Notes: generated by a model from the letters alone, not told the origin. Counted from the first letter of the stretch, positions 26,486-36,905 are shown. The stretch: 64,000 nt of DNA from Flavobacterium pokkalii (GCF_014596575.1 NZ_NASZ01000019.1:24409-88408), one strand, 5' to 3'. Numbers and translations: made by a program.

Positions 26486-26520
26486 AAAGCCAGGCTGAAT
26501 TTTCATGCTTGGCTTTTTTT
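26486..26520 (+). terminator. Terminator after the zeta-like operon
   Basis: Arms 26486-26495 and 26507-26516 (AAAGCCAGGC/GCTTGGCTTT, one G-U pair) with an 11-nt loop and T7. The only ATG of the following M23 frame is in the loop and right arm. Confidence 0.8.
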
Positions 26521-27218
26521 GTGTTACTTTAATAAAAAAAGAAATCATCGAAAATCTGTTCCAAAATAGCGATTCTGTCCATTTATTAGTCAATGCGCAT
26601 TCCCAAGAAGATTATTTTACTTTGGATTTATCGGTTTCGAATTCGGATTTAAATAAATTCAACTTAAATAATGTTTCGGCGTTTGAAACCTATCTGGAAG
26701 AACAACGAAAAAAAACAGCAGGCAAAATCGCTTTTGGCGGCTATCTTGAAAAACGGAATTTGTACCAAAGAAGTTCCAATTTTAAAAATAAAACTACTCA
26801 GGAACGCAACATTCATATAGGTATTGACTTATGGGCAGCAGCCGGAACTGCCGTCATTTGTCCGCTTGATGGCTGTGTGCATAGTTTTAAAAACAATACT
26901 TCCACAGGCGATTATGGTCCGACAATTATTTTGAAACATCAAATCAAAAATCAGGAATTTTATACTTTATTCGGACATCTGTCGTTAGAAAGTATAACAA
27001 ATCTAAAAGTCGGGACGCTTTTTAAAAAAGGACAACAACTGGCAACTTTGGGAAAACCGGAAGTAAATGGCGATTATGCGCCGCATTTGCATTTTCAAAT
27101 CATCAAAAATATCGGCGATTTTTCAGGTGATTATCCGGGTGTTTGCAGTGAAAATGATTTGGATTTTTACAAAAAAAATTGTCCCAACCCTAATCTGTTA
27201 TTAAAAATAAAAAAGTAA
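26505..27218 (+). CDS. M23 family (LytM-type) peptidase; start uncertain
   Basis: A predicted peptidoglycan DD-endopeptidase. Zinc ligands are the His and Asp of 'HIGIDLWAAAGTAV' (about residue 103) and the HxH of 'HLHFQI' (about residue 193). The typical 'YTLFGHLSLESI' and 'DYPGVCSENDLDFYKKNCP' of the flavobacterial subfamily are present. No signal peptide is obvious. The only in-frame ATG (26505) lies inside the preceding terminator hairpin, and there is no other Met anywhere in the protein. The true start may be a non-ATG codon just after the T tract (26521-26545). The catalytic domain is intact. One nt separates its stop from the lipoprotein gene. Confidence 0.85.
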   Translation: MLGFFCVTLIKKEIIENLFQNSDSVHLLVNAHSQEDYFTLDLSVSNSDLNKFNLNNVSAFETYLEEQRKKTAGKIAFGGYLEKRNLYQRSSNFKNKTTQERNIHIGIDLWAAAGTAVICPLDGCVHSFKNNTSTGDYGPTIILKHQIKNQEFYTLFGHLSLESITNLKVGTLFKKGQQLATLGKPEVNGDYAPHLHFQIIKNIGDFSGDYPGVCSENDLDFYKKNCPNPNLLLKIKK

Positions 27219-27219
27219 A

Positions 27220-27696
27220 ATGAAAAAACTGATTCTTATCTTAAGCCTGATTGCAGTAGTAGGATGTAAATCAAAAAAAGCACATCAAAAAGAACCAAAA
27301 CCGGATGATATTGTAAAATTGGCTTCAAGCCAAATCAATTCAAGTCAGAAAAACAAAGCTTACGAATTAGGCAAACGCGTTTTAATGACCTGTAATACTT
27401 CCAAGTTTAAACCGTTTACAAGCAGTGAAGCTACGGCTTCGGTAATTCATAATATTACCATAGATAAACTTTCAAAAACCTGCACGAAATTCAGAATGTG
27501 GTATGGCAGTTTTATTGACTTACAACTGGCAGAAGTATATCAAAATAACGAAGATCAAACTACCGTCTATCGATTTAAGGCTTTATATACTAAAAAAGTA
27601 GCCAACAAAGAATTGCGTGTTTTTATAAATTCCGAAAATCTGGTTTCAGCCATAAAAACCTCTGATTGGGTTGACCATTTCACCTATAACAAATAA
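27220..27696 (+). CDS. Lipoprotein, unknown function
   Basis: A 158-residue predicted lipoprotein. The signal peptide ends in a lipobox 'LIAVVGCKSKKAH' (Cys near residue 16), followed by a Lys-rich tether. The remaining ~130 residues look like a mixed alpha/beta domain with no motif I recognise ('YELGKRVLMTCNTSKFKPF', 'FRMWYGSFIDLQLAEVY'). It starts 1 nt after the M23 peptidase stop, so the two are almost certainly cotranscribed and may act together at the envelope (inference). Confidence 0.75.
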   Translation: MKKLILILSLIAVVGCKSKKAHQKEPKPDDIVKLASSQINSSQKNKAYELGKRVLMTCNTSKFKPFTSSEATASVIHNITIDKLSKTCTKFRMWYGSFIDLQLAEVYQNNEDQTTVYRFKALYTKKVANKELRVFINSENLVSAIKTSDWVDHFTYNK

Positions 27697-27786
27697 GAGC
27701 AGTTAAATATGAAATCAAAATCCACCAACTATTTTTGACCACATTACCATAACAAAAAAACAACTAAATCAGCACTTAAACTCCAA

Positions 27787-28116
27787 TTATTGCCAATTCA
27801 ATTCGCTTATTTCGATAAATTCCAATGCTGGAATAGCATTTTCAAAGCGGTATTTTTTCCCTTTGGAAGCCAGTTTCCAAAAAAAATCAGCGTCAATCGG
27901 ATAAGGGATTTTTAAGGACAAAATCCGGTTTTTATCAGGAATTGTTTTCGCAATTCCATAAACGTAATTCATGACATCATAAACGGTAAACTGAAGCTGA
28001 AATTCGGCTCGGAGTTCTTCGCTATTTGCTAAACAAACAGTGGAAGTTTCCGTTTCTAAATCCTGAAACGGAACTCCCACTATCTTTTCTAAAGTTTCAA
28101 AAACAATACTTTTCAT
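27787..28116 (-). CDS. Conserved-looking hypothetical protein
   Basis: A 109-residue protein with no signal peptide or membrane segment. I cannot assign a family. Regular hydrophobic patterning ('LQFTVYDVMNYVYGIAKTIP', 'RILSLKIPYPIDADFFWKLA') and codon use like its neighbours argue that it is real. It lies 27 nt downstream of the nucleosidase on the same strand and is probably cotranscribed with it. Confidence 0.6.
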   Translation of the reverse strand: MKSIVFETLEKIVGVPFQDLETETSTVCLANSEELRAEFQLQFTVYDVMNYVYGIAKTIPDKNRILSLKIPYPIDADFFWKLASKGKKYRFENAIPALEFIEISELNWQ

Positions 28117-28143
28117 AAGCTTTTGAAAAACAATTGTGATTTT

Positions 28144-28728
28144 TTATCCAATTTGAAAAATTTCGCCAAATGCCAAAGCCGCTTTATGCACTAAAACCGG
28201 CCAGTCTTCGGCTGCATTATCATCGGCGCCATCAGAGATATATTTTAGACATAAAAACGGTATTTTCTCTTTCATCGCAATGGTTGCAATTGCATAAGCT
28301 TCCATATCCACAACGTCATACTTGGTTTCAGTATGTCCCATTTCAAAATTATCGCCGGTTCCGCAAATTCCGAGGGGAAATGGCTCCATTTGCAATCCAT
28401 ACTGCAAAACAGACGGAATATTAGTATATGGCGTTACATAACGTTCATAACCCAATCCGCTCACATCCATGTCACGCTGTACAAACTGAGTACAACACAC
28501 CACATCACCCTTTTTAAAAGCACTACTTCCTGCCGAACCCAAATTAACAATTAAATCCGGTTTTTTTTGATGAATGGCTTTCGTCAATTCATAAGTTGCA
28601 TTTACTTTTCCTACTCCTACAAACAAGGTATTTTGTTCGTTAAATACCTCAGCTGCTTCCATTTCTAAAGCAAAGACAAACAGTATGTTTTCTATTTGAA
28701 ATTGATAGTTTTGATTAATTGTTATCAC
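28144..28728 (-). CDS. Nucleoside phosphorylase/nucleosidase family protein
   Basis: A 194-residue member of the PNP/UDP family. The family signatures are 'PDLIVNLGSAGSSAFKKGDV' (about 58-77) and the active-site strand 'YDVVDMEAYAIATIAMKEKI' with the catalytic-type Met-Glu pair. 'CLKYISDGADDNAAEDW' supplies the conserved Asp. It most resembles methylthioadenosine/S-adenosylhomocysteine nucleosidases, which cleave the glycosidic bond, but it is shorter than the usual ~230 residues, so substrate is uncertain. Cytoplasmic. First gene of a probable two-gene unit. Confidence 0.85.
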   Translation of the reverse strand: MITINQNYQFQIENILFVFALEMEAAEVFNEQNTLFVGVGKVNATYELTKAIHQKKPDLIVNLGSAGSSAFKKGDVVCCTQFVQRDMDVSGLGYERYVTPYTNIPSVLQYGLQMEPFPLGICGTGDNFEMGHTETKYDVVDMEAYAIATIAMKEKIPFLCLKYISDGADDNAAEDWPVLVHKAALAFGEIFQIG

Positions 28729-28816
28729 GTATTTTAATTATTTTATCAATCTGTTAAATTAAAAATGCAAAATTACAAATTATAAACCGTACTCCGGAAT
28801 ATTAAAAATTTGAACT

Positions 28817-28852
28817 AAAAAAAGCCATCAATGAGTAATCAAAGATGGCTTT
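28817..28852 (-). terminator. Terminator of the TPR gene
   Basis: AAAGCCATC/GATGGCTTT arms (28821-28829, 28844-28852). On the minus strand a T run follows. Confidence 0.8.
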
Positions 28853-28873
28853 GGGTGTTGTAGTCTACAAAAC

Positions 28874-30148
28874 TTATTTTTTCATTTTAGCTTTGATAGC
28901 ATTTTTCTCTGCTGTCATTTCTAAAGCTCCGTACACTCCCGAAAGTGTCTTAGCTATATCCTGATTCTCAGGATCTAACTCGTATGCTTTTTTCAAATAA
29001 GGCAAAGTACTTCTAAATAGGTCTTCTCTTTTCTTTTTCAAAACATCGTAACGTTTCATTTCTTTATCAGAAGTCCCTAATTTATTCATCTCTTCAATAA
29101 GTGGTTTTTCATTTTGTAATTTCAAAACCGCTAAATTGATGTAAGCGTTAATATAATCCGGTTTTAATTCAATTGCTCTTTTATAATACTTCTCAGCTTC
29201 TTCATTACTGTTATTATTCGAAGCGATAACTCCTAAATTATAAACTAATCCGGCATCATTTGGATTTTTAGCCAATACTTCGGTTATAATTTCTTTGTAC
29301 TTATCAAAATCTTTGGTTTGCAAATACAAATTTGCTTCAGTCAATTTTAAAGATGAATCATCCGGATTTGCTTTTACAGCATCAGCTACTGCTTTTTTAG
29401 CCTCAGCAATCTGACCTTTTTCAACCAAAATCAAAGCCATATTTTTGTAGATTTCACCTCTTTTTGAAGGAATTTCTTCTGTTCTTGGCTTTTCGTGAGT
29501 TCCTAATTTAACCGCTCTGTCTCTTTCAGCAGCAGAAGCAAAACCTACTTCCTGTCCGTTAACTTTGCTTACCGCTAAATATTCAGTTCCTTTTCCTGAA
29601 TAATTTAGTTTTTTCAACTCCGAATACAATTCCATTGCTTTATCATAATCTTTAGCACTTACATAAGTAGAAGCCGCATAATAAAGATTGATTGTATCAT
29701 TTCTATCTAACAAATAAGCTTCGTATAACTTTTGAGCCCCTTCGATATTATTATTTGCCTTAGTTGCCTCAACTCCGCTATTAATCAACATACCTTTGAT
29801 TCGGGTAATTGAGGTAGCTGCCTGAGCAGAATACTTCGCTTTTCCGGAAGCTTTTTCGTTAGCAATTAATTCTTTATAAGTATCTGCCGCTAATTTCATA
29901 TTAGCATCAGTATCTACTTTTTTCTCCACAAAATCCATGTAGGCATTTCCTTTTAAGAAAAGAGCCTGTGCTTTTTCTTCTTCAGAAGCATTAGCTATTA
30001 ATGGTTCAGCTGCTTTTAAAACTGCCAAAACTTCTTTCATATCACCTGCTTTAGCTGCTTTATCTGCCGCTCTTAATTCTTTTTTCTGTGCAAAAGTTGC
30101 CACAGACAATAATAAAGCCGATGATAACATTATAAATTTACTATTCAT
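28874..30148 (-). CDS. Exported tetratricopeptide-repeat protein
   Basis: A 424-residue protein with a signal peptide ('LLLSVATFAQKKELR') followed by TPR repeats over nearly all of its length. Clear units include 'DYDKAMELYSELKKLNYSGK', 'GQIAEAKKAVADAVKANPDD' and 'NEEAEKYYKRAIELKPDYIN'. TPR arrays are scaffolds for protein contacts; periplasmic location follows from the signal peptide. The partner is unknown. It lies 45 nt downstream of gyrA on the same strand, an arrangement I believe is conserved in flavobacteria, and ends at a terminator. Confidence 0.88.
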   Translation of the reverse strand: MNSKFIMLSSALLLSVATFAQKKELRAADKAAKAGDMKEVLAVLKAAEPLIANASEEEKAQALFLKGNAYMDFVEKKVDTDANMKLAADTYKELIANEKASGKAKYSAQAATSITRIKGMLINSGVEATKANNNIEGAQKLYEAYLLDRNDTINLYYAASTYVSAKDYDKAMELYSELKKLNYSGKGTEYLAVSKVNGQEVGFASAAERDRAVKLGTHEKPRTEEIPSKRGEIYKNMALILVEKGQIAEAKKAVADAVKANPDDSSLKLTEANLYLQTKDFDKYKEIITEVLAKNPNDAGLVYNLGVIASNNNSNEEAEKYYKRAIELKPDYINAYINLAVLKLQNEKPLIEEMNKLGTSDKEMKRYDVLKKKREDLFRSTLPYLKKAYELDPENQDIAKTLSGVYGALEMTAEKNAIKAKMKK

Positions 30149-30193
30149 AATTGTTCTTTTTTAATATTTATAATTTTTATTTTGATTCTAAAT

Positions 30194-32839
30194 TTATGCT
30201 TCATCGTCGTCATCGGAATCATCAGCTTCATCATCAGGAGCCTCATCTTCCTCTTCGTCGTCTTCGTCTTCAGTTGAGCCATCATCTTCTAAAACCTCTA
30301 AAACAGGTTTCACTCTTTCGATAGATTCCCCTTGAACCACATTACCTTCTTCATCTACAACCACTTCTTCCTCATCGTCTTTCATAACTTTAGCAACTGC
30401 CGCAATAGAATCGTTTCCTTTCAGGTTAATTAATTTAACCCCCTGAGTAGCACGTCCCATTACTCTTAAATCTTCAATTGCCATTCTGATTGTCAATCCG
30501 GATTTGTTGATAATCATCAAATCATCCGCATCGGTAACCGCAGAAATAGAAATCAAACTTCCTGTTTTTTCGGTAATGTTAAGCGTTTTAACACCTTTTC
30601 CTCCACGGTTTGTAATTCTGTAAACATCAACACCATCATCTTCAACTAATTTGGTACGTTTACCGTATCCGTTTTCAGTAACAACCAAAATTTGAGAATC
30701 GCTTATCGCATCTTTATCCACAGTAACCATACCAATTACCTCATCCGATTCATCTTTTAAGCTAATTCCGCGTACCCCCGAAGCAGTTCTTCCCATCGGA
30801 CGGGTTTTAGTTTCTTCAAAACGAACTAACTTACCAGATTTAACAGCGATGATAATTTGGCTTTCTCCGTTTGTCAATTCAGCACCAATTAATTCATCTC
30901 CTTCTTTAATAGTAATAGCAGCAACACCATTAGCTCTTGGTTTAGAATATTTCTCCAAAGAAGTTTTCTTAACCTGCCCTTGTTTAGTAACCATTACTAA
31001 GTTATGTGTCTTAATATAATCCTGATCTTTTAAATCCTGAGTACAAATAAAAGCTTTTACTTTATCGTCACTTTCGATATTAATCAAATTCTGGATTGCT
31101 CTACCCTTAGCGGTTTTAGTTCCTTCCGGAATTTCATAAACACGCATCCAGAAACATTTTCCTTTTTGGGTAAAGAACATCATATATTGGTGGTTTGTAG
31201 CCACAAACATGTGCTCTAAGAAATCCTGATCTCTGGTTCCGGCACTTTTTTGACCAACACCACCTCTGTTCTGCGTTTTGTATTCCGATAAATTCGTACG
31301 TTTGATATAACCGGCATGTGAAATAGTAATTACCACATTTTCATCGGCAATTAAATCCTCGATACTTACATCTCCGCCTGAATATTCAATAGAAGAACGA
31401 CGCTCATCACCGTATTTATCACGGATTTCGATTAATTCTTCTTTAATTAAATCGGTTCTTAAATTTACGTCGGCTAATAAAGCTTTCAAATGATCAATTA
31501 ACTTCATCAACTCCTCATATTCCGCACGTAATTTATCCTGCTCCAGACCTGTTAACTGACGCAAACGCATCTCAACAATCGCACGAGCCTGAATATCGGT
31601 CAATTTAAATCTTTCGATTAATTTTTCACGGGCTTCTTCGGTATTTTTCGAACCTCTGATTAACGCAATTACTTCGTCAATATTATCCGAAGCAATAATC
31701 AATCCTTCTAAAATATGCGCTCTTTCTTCGGCTTTACGCAATTCAAATTGTGTTCGGCGAATTACCACATCGTGACGGTGCTCTACGAAATAATGAATCA
31801 AGTCTTTTAGATTCAACATTTGCGGACGACCTTTCACTAATGCAATATTGTTTACACTGAAAGAAGATTGTAATTGTGTAAACTTAAACAAGGTATTCAA
31901 AACTACATTTGGCGTAGCATCACGTTTCAAAATATAAACGATACGCATACCATTTCGATCCGATTCGTCACGAATATTTACAATTCCTTCAATCTTTTTC
32001 TCGTTAACTAAATCAGCAGTACGTTTAATCATATCTGCTTTGTTAACCTGATAAGGAATTTCAGTAACTATAATACATTCTCTGCCGTCAACTTCTTCAA
32101 AATTAACTTTAGCACGCATAACCACACGTCCTCTTCCTGTTTTGAAAGCTTCACGAACACCTTCATAACCATAAATCACACCTCCGGTCGGGAAATCAGG
32201 TGCTTTAATATGAGTCATTAACTCATCGATTTCAATATCATTATTATCGATATAAGCCAAGGTTCCGTTTACAACCTCAGTAAGGTTATGAGGAGGCATA
32301 TTAGTTGCCATACCTACTGCAATTCCTGTTGCTCCGTTTACTAATAAAGTAGGAACACGCGTAGGCATTACTTTTGGTTCATATAAAGTATCGTCAAAGT
32401 TCAATTGGAAATCAACCGTTTCTTTTTCGATATCCGCCAGAATTTCTTCTGAAATCTTTTTCATTCTGGCCTCGGTATAACGCATCGCTGCCGGACTATC
32501 GCCATCCACAGAACCAAAGTTCCCCTGACCATCAATTAACAAATAACGCATACTCCACTCCTGTGCCATACGCACCATAGTGTCATATACCGAAGTATCT
32601 CCGTGTGGGTGGTACTTTCCTAAAACCTCCCCAACAATTCTTGCTGATTTTTTATGAGCAGATCTTGAAGTTACTCCTAAATCATACATCCCATAAAGTA
32701 CTCTTCGATGTACCGGCTTCAAACCATCTCTAACATCAGGAAGTGCTCTGGATACAATTACCGACATTGAATAATCAATGTAAGCTGATTTCATTTCATC
32801 TTCTATGTTAATAGGAATTAACTTTTCTCCTTCAGACAT
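30194..32839 (-). CDS. gyrA: DNA gyrase subunit A
   Basis: Catalytic DNA-cutting subunit of the type II topoisomerase that supercoils DNA; works with GyrB. The 881-residue length is normal. The breakage-reunion domain has '[20 protein letters not shown]' (quinolone-determining region) and the active-site Tyr in '[13 protein letters not shown]'. The C-terminal pinwheel has six-bladed repeats ('[18 protein letters not shown]' is the GyrA-box region; others are '[12 protein letters not shown]'-like). A very acidic Asp/Glu tail of ~50 residues closes the protein, as in many Bacteroidetes. Thr occupies the position of E. coli Ser83 and Asp is kept at position 87. Divergent from clpC. Confidence 0.97.
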   Translation of the reverse strand: MSEGEKLIPINIEDEMKSAYIDYSMSVIVSRALPDVRDGLKPVHRRVLYGMYDLGVTSRSAHKKSARIVGEVLGKYHPHGDTSVYDTMVRMAQEWSMRYLLIDGQGNFGSVDGDSPAAMRYTEARMKKISEEILADIEKETVDFQLNFDDTLYEPKVMPTRVPTLLVNGATGIAVGMATNMPPHNLTEVVNGTLAYIDNNDIEIDELMTHIKAPDFPTGGVIYGYEGVREAFKTGRGRVVMRAKVNFEEVDGRECIIVTEIPYQVNKADMIKRTADLVNEKKIEGIVNIRDESDRNGMRIVYILKRDATPNVVLNTLFKFTQLQSSFSVNNIALVKGRPQMLNLKDLIHYFVEHRHDVVIRRTQFELRKAEERAHILEGLIIASDNIDEVIALIRGSKNTEEAREKLIERFKLTDIQARAIVEMRLRQLTGLEQDKLRAEYEELMKLIDHLKALLADVNLRTDLIKEELIEIRDKYGDERRSSIEYSGGDVSIEDLIADENVVITISHAGYIKRTNLSEYKTQNRGGVGQKSAGTRDQDFLEHMFVATNHQYMMFFTQKGKCFWMRVYEIPEGTKTAKGRAIQNLINIESDDKVKAFICTQDLKDQDYIKTHNLVMVTKQGQVKKTSLEKYSKPRANGVAAITIKEGDELIGAELTNGESQIIIAVKSGKLVRFEETKTRPMGRTASGVRGISLKDESDEVIGMVTVDKDAISDSQILVVTENGYGKRTKLVEDDGVDVYRITNRGGKGVKTLNITEKTGSLISISAVTDADDLMIINKSGLTIRMAIEDLRVMGRATQGVKLINLKGNDSIAAVAKVMKDDEEEVVVDEEGNVVQGESIERVKPVLEVLEDDGSTEDEDDEEEDEAPDDEADDSDDDDEA

Positions 32840-33042
32840 AAGTTGTTATATTAATTAATTATTTTCGTTTCAAAACGTGCCAATATACGGATTTTTGAAA
32901 TTTTTAAAAGCTTTTCCTCGTACTAATTTCAAAGATTTATTAACAAACAAAGCTCCACTTTTGTTTACTATTTTAAAGAAAAAAACAAGCGTTTTTCTCA
33001 TTTTTTTCGTCAATTAGCTGACATAAGTACTTAGGTATGGTT

Positions 33043-33074
33043 TTTGTTTTTCAATTAACAATTCACTAAATTTA
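33043..33074 (+). promoter_or_regulatory. clpC promoter
   Basis: TTTG (33043-33046), a 20-nt spacer, then TAAATTTA (33067-33074), one base off TAnnTTTG. It is 20 nt before the ATG. Confidence 0.6.
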
Positions 33075-33094
33075 CAATACTAGAAATAAAAATT

Positions 33095-35644
33095 ATGGAT
33101 GACAATTTTTCACCAAGAGTAAAAGATGTTATTACCTACAGTAAAGAAGAAGCTTTACGACTAGGTCATGACTTCATTGGGACAGAACACCTGATGCTTG
33201 GTATCCTTAGAGATGGTAATGGTAAAGCAATACAAATATTAAACAACCTGTCTATAGACCTGGATCATTTACGCAGAAAGGTAGAAATCCTAAGCCCTGC
33301 AATCCCGGGAATAGATAGTAATTTAGAAAAGAAAAACCTGCATTTGACACGCCAGGCGGAGCGCGCTTTAAAAACAACCTTTCTGGAAGCTAAGGTTTTC
33401 CAAAGCCCTTCAGTAAGTACCGCTCACCTGTTACTATGTATTTTAAGAAACGAAAATGACCCTACAACCAAGCTACTCAATAAACTAAAAATAGATTATG
33501 ACGTAGCCAAAGAACAATATTTGAATATGACACCAAACGAAGAAGAATTCTTAGAAAACTTACCAAGAGCTACAGACTCTTACAACGACGATTTAGGACA
33601 AGATGACAGTTTAAAAGAAGGCAGTTTCAACAATCCTGCTAATAAGTCTAATAAAAAATCGAAAACACCGGTTTTAGACAATTTTGGTAGAGATTTAACC
33701 GAAATGGCCGAAGAAGGAAAACTGGATCCTGTGGTGGGGCGCGAAAAAGAAATTGAACGTGTTTGCCAAATTTTAAGCCGTCGCAAAAAAAACAATCCTT
33801 TATTAATAGGAGAACCGGGAGTGGGTAAATCAGCTATTGCCGAAGGTTTAGCTTTGCGTATTATCCAAAAGAAAGTTTCCCGTATTTTATTCAACAAACG
33901 CGTAGTTACTTTGGATCTGGCCAGCTTAGTTGCCGGAACCAAATACAGAGGACAGTTTGAAGAACGTATGAAAGCCGTGATGAACGAATTAGAAAAAAAT
34001 GACGACATCATTCTTTTTATTGACGAAATTCACACTATTGTGGGTGCTGGCGGAGCTACAGGTTCACTTGACGCTTCAAACATGTTTAAACCAGCCTTGG
34101 CCAGAGGCGAAATCCAATGTATTGGTGCCACAACTCTTGATGAGTACAGACAATATATTGAAAAAGACGGTGCCTTAGAAAGACGTTTTCAAAAAATCAT
34201 TGTTGAACCTACTTCTGTAGAAGAAACAATTACTATTCTGAACAATGTTAAAAATAAATACGAAGACCATCACAATGTAACTTATACTCCGGAAGCTATT
34301 GAAGCCTGTGTAAAACTAACCAACCGATATATGTCGGAGCGTTTTTTACCAGACAAAGCTATTGATGCTATGGACGAAGCTGGTTCTCGTGTACACATTA
34401 CCAACATTGAAGTTCCTAAGAAAATATTAGACTTAGAGCGTCAATTAGAAGACATCAGAGAATTAAAAAACGCTGTTGTTAAAAAACAAAAATACGAGGA
34501 AGCCGCTAAACTTAGAGATGATGAAAAACGTCTTGAAAAAGACTTAGCTGTTGCGCAAGAACAATGGGAAGAAGATGCTAAAAGTAACCGAATCCAAGTA
34601 ACGGAAGACAATGTTGCCGATGTAGTTTCGATGATGACCGGAATTCCTGTAAATCGTATCGCACAAACAGAAAGCAATAAATTAGCTAAACTACCGGAAC
34701 TTATCGAAAGTAAAGTTATTGGTCAAAAAGAAGCCGTAATCAAAATTGCCCGTTCTATCCAAAGAAACCGTGCGGGATTAAAAGATCCTAATCGTCCAAT
34801 TGGTTCGTTTATTTTCTTAGGTCAAACAGGAGTTGGAAAAACCCAATTAGCGAAAGTTTTAGCCAAAGAATTATTCGATTCTGAAGACGCTTTAGTTCGA
34901 ATTGACATGAGCGAATACATGGAGAAATTTGCCATCTCTCGTTTAATTGGAGCGCCTCCGGGATACGTAGGCTACGAAGAAGGGGGACAATTGACTGAAA
35001 AAGTTCGCAGAAAACCGTATGCGGTAGTTCTTTTAGATGAGATTGAAAAAGCACATCCGGACGTATTTAACATGTTGTTACAAGTATTAGACGACGGATT
35101 CTTAACAGACAGTTTAGGTAGAAAAATCGACTTTAAAAACACCATTATCATCATGACTTCTAACGTAGGAGCCAGACAATTAAAAGATTTTGGTCAGGGA
35201 GTTGGTTTTGGAACTGCTGCCAAAGTAGCTCAGGCTGATGACAATTCGAAAAGCATCATTGAAAACGCTTTGAAGAAAACTTTTGCACCTGAATTCTTAA
35301 ACCGAATTGACGATGTAATTGTATTCAACGCTTTAGAAAAACACGATATTGATTTAATTATCGAAATCGAATTGAAAAAATTATACGCCCGAATTGCAGA
35401 TTTAGGCTATATTTTAAAATTATCTGATAAAGCCAAAGCTTTCATCGCCGACAAAGGTTTCGACAAACAATTTGGAGCCAGACCTCTAAAAAGAGCCATC
35501 CAAAAATATGTTGAAGACGCTTTAGCCGAAGAAATCATTACTTCGAAAATTGCCGCCGGAGACGAAATTTTTATGGATATCGAAGACGGTTCACAAGAAT
35601 TAAGTGTAAAAATTAACAAAGCAGGAGAAACAACTAATCTATAA
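33095..35644 (+). CDS. clpC: ATP-dependent Clp protease ATP-binding subunit ClpC
   Basis: Hsp100 unfoldase (849 residues) that feeds proteins to ClpP. Two Clp-N repeats occupy ~1-145 ('[15 protein letters not shown]', '[12 protein letters not shown]'). The first AAA+ domain has Walker A '[19 protein letters not shown]' and Walker B '[15 protein letters not shown]'. A UVR motif ('[19 protein letters not shown]') lies in the middle region that separates ClpC from ClpA/B. The second AAA+ domain has '[17 protein letters not shown]' and '[13 protein letters not shown]', then the D2-small domain. In other bacteria ClpC needs adaptors such as McsB/MecA; none is encoded nearby. Terminator at 35668. 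Confidence 0.97.
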   Translation: MDDNFSPRVKDVITYSKEEALRLGHDFIGTEHLMLGILRDGNGKAIQILNNLSIDLDHLRRKVEILSPAIPGIDSNLEKKNLHLTRQAERALKTTFLEAKVFQSPSVSTAHLLLCILRNENDPTTKLLNKLKIDYDVAKEQYLNMTPNEEEFLENLPRATDSYNDDLGQDDSLKEGSFNNPANKSNKKSKTPVLDNFGRDLTEMAEEGKLDPVVGREKEIERVCQILSRRKKNNPLLIGEPGVGKSAIAEGLALRIIQKKVSRILFNKRVVTLDLASLVAGTKYRGQFEERMKAVMNELEKNDDIILFIDEIHTIVGAGGATGSLDASNMFKPALARGEIQCIGATTLDEYRQYIEKDGALERRFQKIIVEPTSVEETITILNNVKNKYEDHHNVTYTPEAIEACVKLTNRYMSERFLPDKAIDAMDEAGSRVHITNIEVPKKILDLERQLEDIRELKNAVVKKQKYEEAAKLRDDEKRLEKDLAVAQEQWEEDAKSNRIQVTEDNVADVVSMMTGIPVNRIAQTESNKLAKLPELIESKVIGQKEAVIKIARSIQRNRAGLKDPNRPIGSFIFLGQTGVGKTQLAKVLAKELFDSEDALVRIDMSEYMEKFAISRLIGAPPGYVGYEEGGQLTEKVRRKPYAVVLLDEIEKAHPDVFNMLLQVLDDGFLTDSLGRKIDFKNTIIIMTSNVGARQLKDFGQGVGFGTAAKVAQADDNSKSIIENALKKTFAPEFLNRIDDVIVFNALEKHDIDLIIEIELKKLYARIADLGYILKLSDKAKAFIADKGFDKQFGARPLKRAIQKYVEDALAEEIITSKIAAGDEIFMDIEDGSQELSVKINKAGETTNL

Positions 35645-35667
35645 CAAACTGCTATCCTTTTTATTAA

Positions 35668-35704
35668 TAAACCCGTTACGTTTTCACAACCTAACGGGTT
35701 TATT
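35668..35704 (+). terminator. clpC terminator, copy A of a duplicated hairpin
   Basis: TAAACCCGTTA/TAACGGGTTTA arms (35668-35678, 35692-35702) followed by T-rich sequence. The 36 nt at 35669-35704 recur at 36785-36820 with one substitution. Confidence 0.85.
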
Positions 35705-35724
35705 TATGATTAATATTAAAAAAC

Positions 35725-36769
35725 ATGGAAGACAAAAATAACATCTACTCTATATCTGCTTTTATTAATTTATTAGGATTTTCTAGTCACTTAGAAATTT
35801 CAAGTTATGATGTTAGAACTAAAATTGGAAAAGAAGCAATTGAAAGATTAAAAATACTAGAAGAAGCATTAGATTTAACTGAAACAGCTCAATCTAAAAA
35901 CCCACAATTTTTCCCTAAATCTTTTCGTATTTCCAGATTTAATGACGCATTAATTCTAGGAATGGACATTGAATCTGAATTTTTACCAGCAATCGGAAAA
36001 CCAGACCAAGGACAAACATTTGGACCACTAAATAGATTACTCACCAAAAAATCTAAATCATCAGAAGAAATCGAGAATCACTTTTCAAATTTATCTTTTG
36101 AATTATGTCAATTTATTGGTATAGTATCTAGAATTCATAATTATATCAATGATAAAGAATCACAAATACACATGCCCGGTTGTCGTTCGGTCATATCTTC
36201 TGGTATGAGATATAAGTTCATCAGAAATAAAGATAAAAAAGAAGATTATTTTTCAGCTAATTTTAGCTTCTCAAATGCTTACAAAGTAAATGAAATGGGA
36301 AGCAAATATGGTTTTGAAGGTAATAAATGTTATTTAGAAAACAATGTAGCAAAAATTGCAGGAGGTAATTCCTATTGCAAACGTGCTATTGGACTACTTA
36401 AATTCATTTATGATAAAGACATCGATGATGTTTTTAACGGAAAAGCCGAAAAACCTTTTTCAAATTACGCAAAATACACAATCTCAAATTTAAACGAAGT
36501 AATACTGTTTAGAAAGAAATATTATTTTAGAGAAATCGATACAATACCCGGCGGTAATTTACAACTGTTTCCAGAGATTATTAATTTAATCGAAAATGAG
36601 AGCTATCTAAACGATAGTTTTTCAGAAGGTTTTTTTAGGATTCTTAAAAAATAACACACCCGAACTTGAAACAATTAACAAAACAATATACCCTTTCTTT
36701 TTAAACACACATATACCGTTAATTGATGATTTAAATGAAGTTTTAGAAACCCTAAAAAAAACTGAATAA
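35725..36769 (+). pseudogene. Putative class III cyclase-fold-like protein, frameshifted near its 3' end
   Basis: The first frame runs 309 codons to a TAA at 36652. A change of frame within the T7 tract at 36630-36636 would instead continue for about 45 protein-like residues ('FLGFLKNNTPELETINK' then 'FLNTHIPLIDDLNEVLETLK') to the stop at 36767-36769, giving ~347 residues. One extra T explains this. The N-terminus 'ISAFINLLGFSSHLE' recalls the FLDxLGF opening of bacterial proteins with a class III cyclase-like fold, and 'GCRSVISSGMRYKF' plus 'SFSNAYKVNEMGSKYGF' sit where those have a conserved I-S-x-G and G-x-A-x-x-A-x-x-x-E. The assignment is tentative. The gene lies alone between two copies of the same terminator and is A/T-richer than its neighbours. 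Confidence 0.6.
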
Positions 36770-36783
36770 TAAAATTTTCTAAT

Positions 36784-36820
36784 AAAACCCGTTACGTTTT
36801 CATAACCTAACGGGTTTATT
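36784..36820 (+). terminator. Terminator, copy B of the duplicated hairpin
   Basis: The same hairpin as at 35668, with arms AAACCCGTTA/TAACGGGTTT. It ends the accessory gene and differs from copy A at one loop base (36803). Confidence 0.85.
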
Positions 36821-36905
36821 CTTTTAACACAATTTCCTTTCTTTTCAATAACAAATAACTACTTTTGACGTTTATAAAAATCCCATCACCTCAATAAAAA
36901 GCAAA

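Noticed and set aside
30194..32839. Thr at the GyrA position equivalent to E. coli Ser83 as a quinolone-resistance change
   Set aside because: Thr can be the normal residue in this phylum, and Asp87 is unchanged; nothing supports an acquired mutation.
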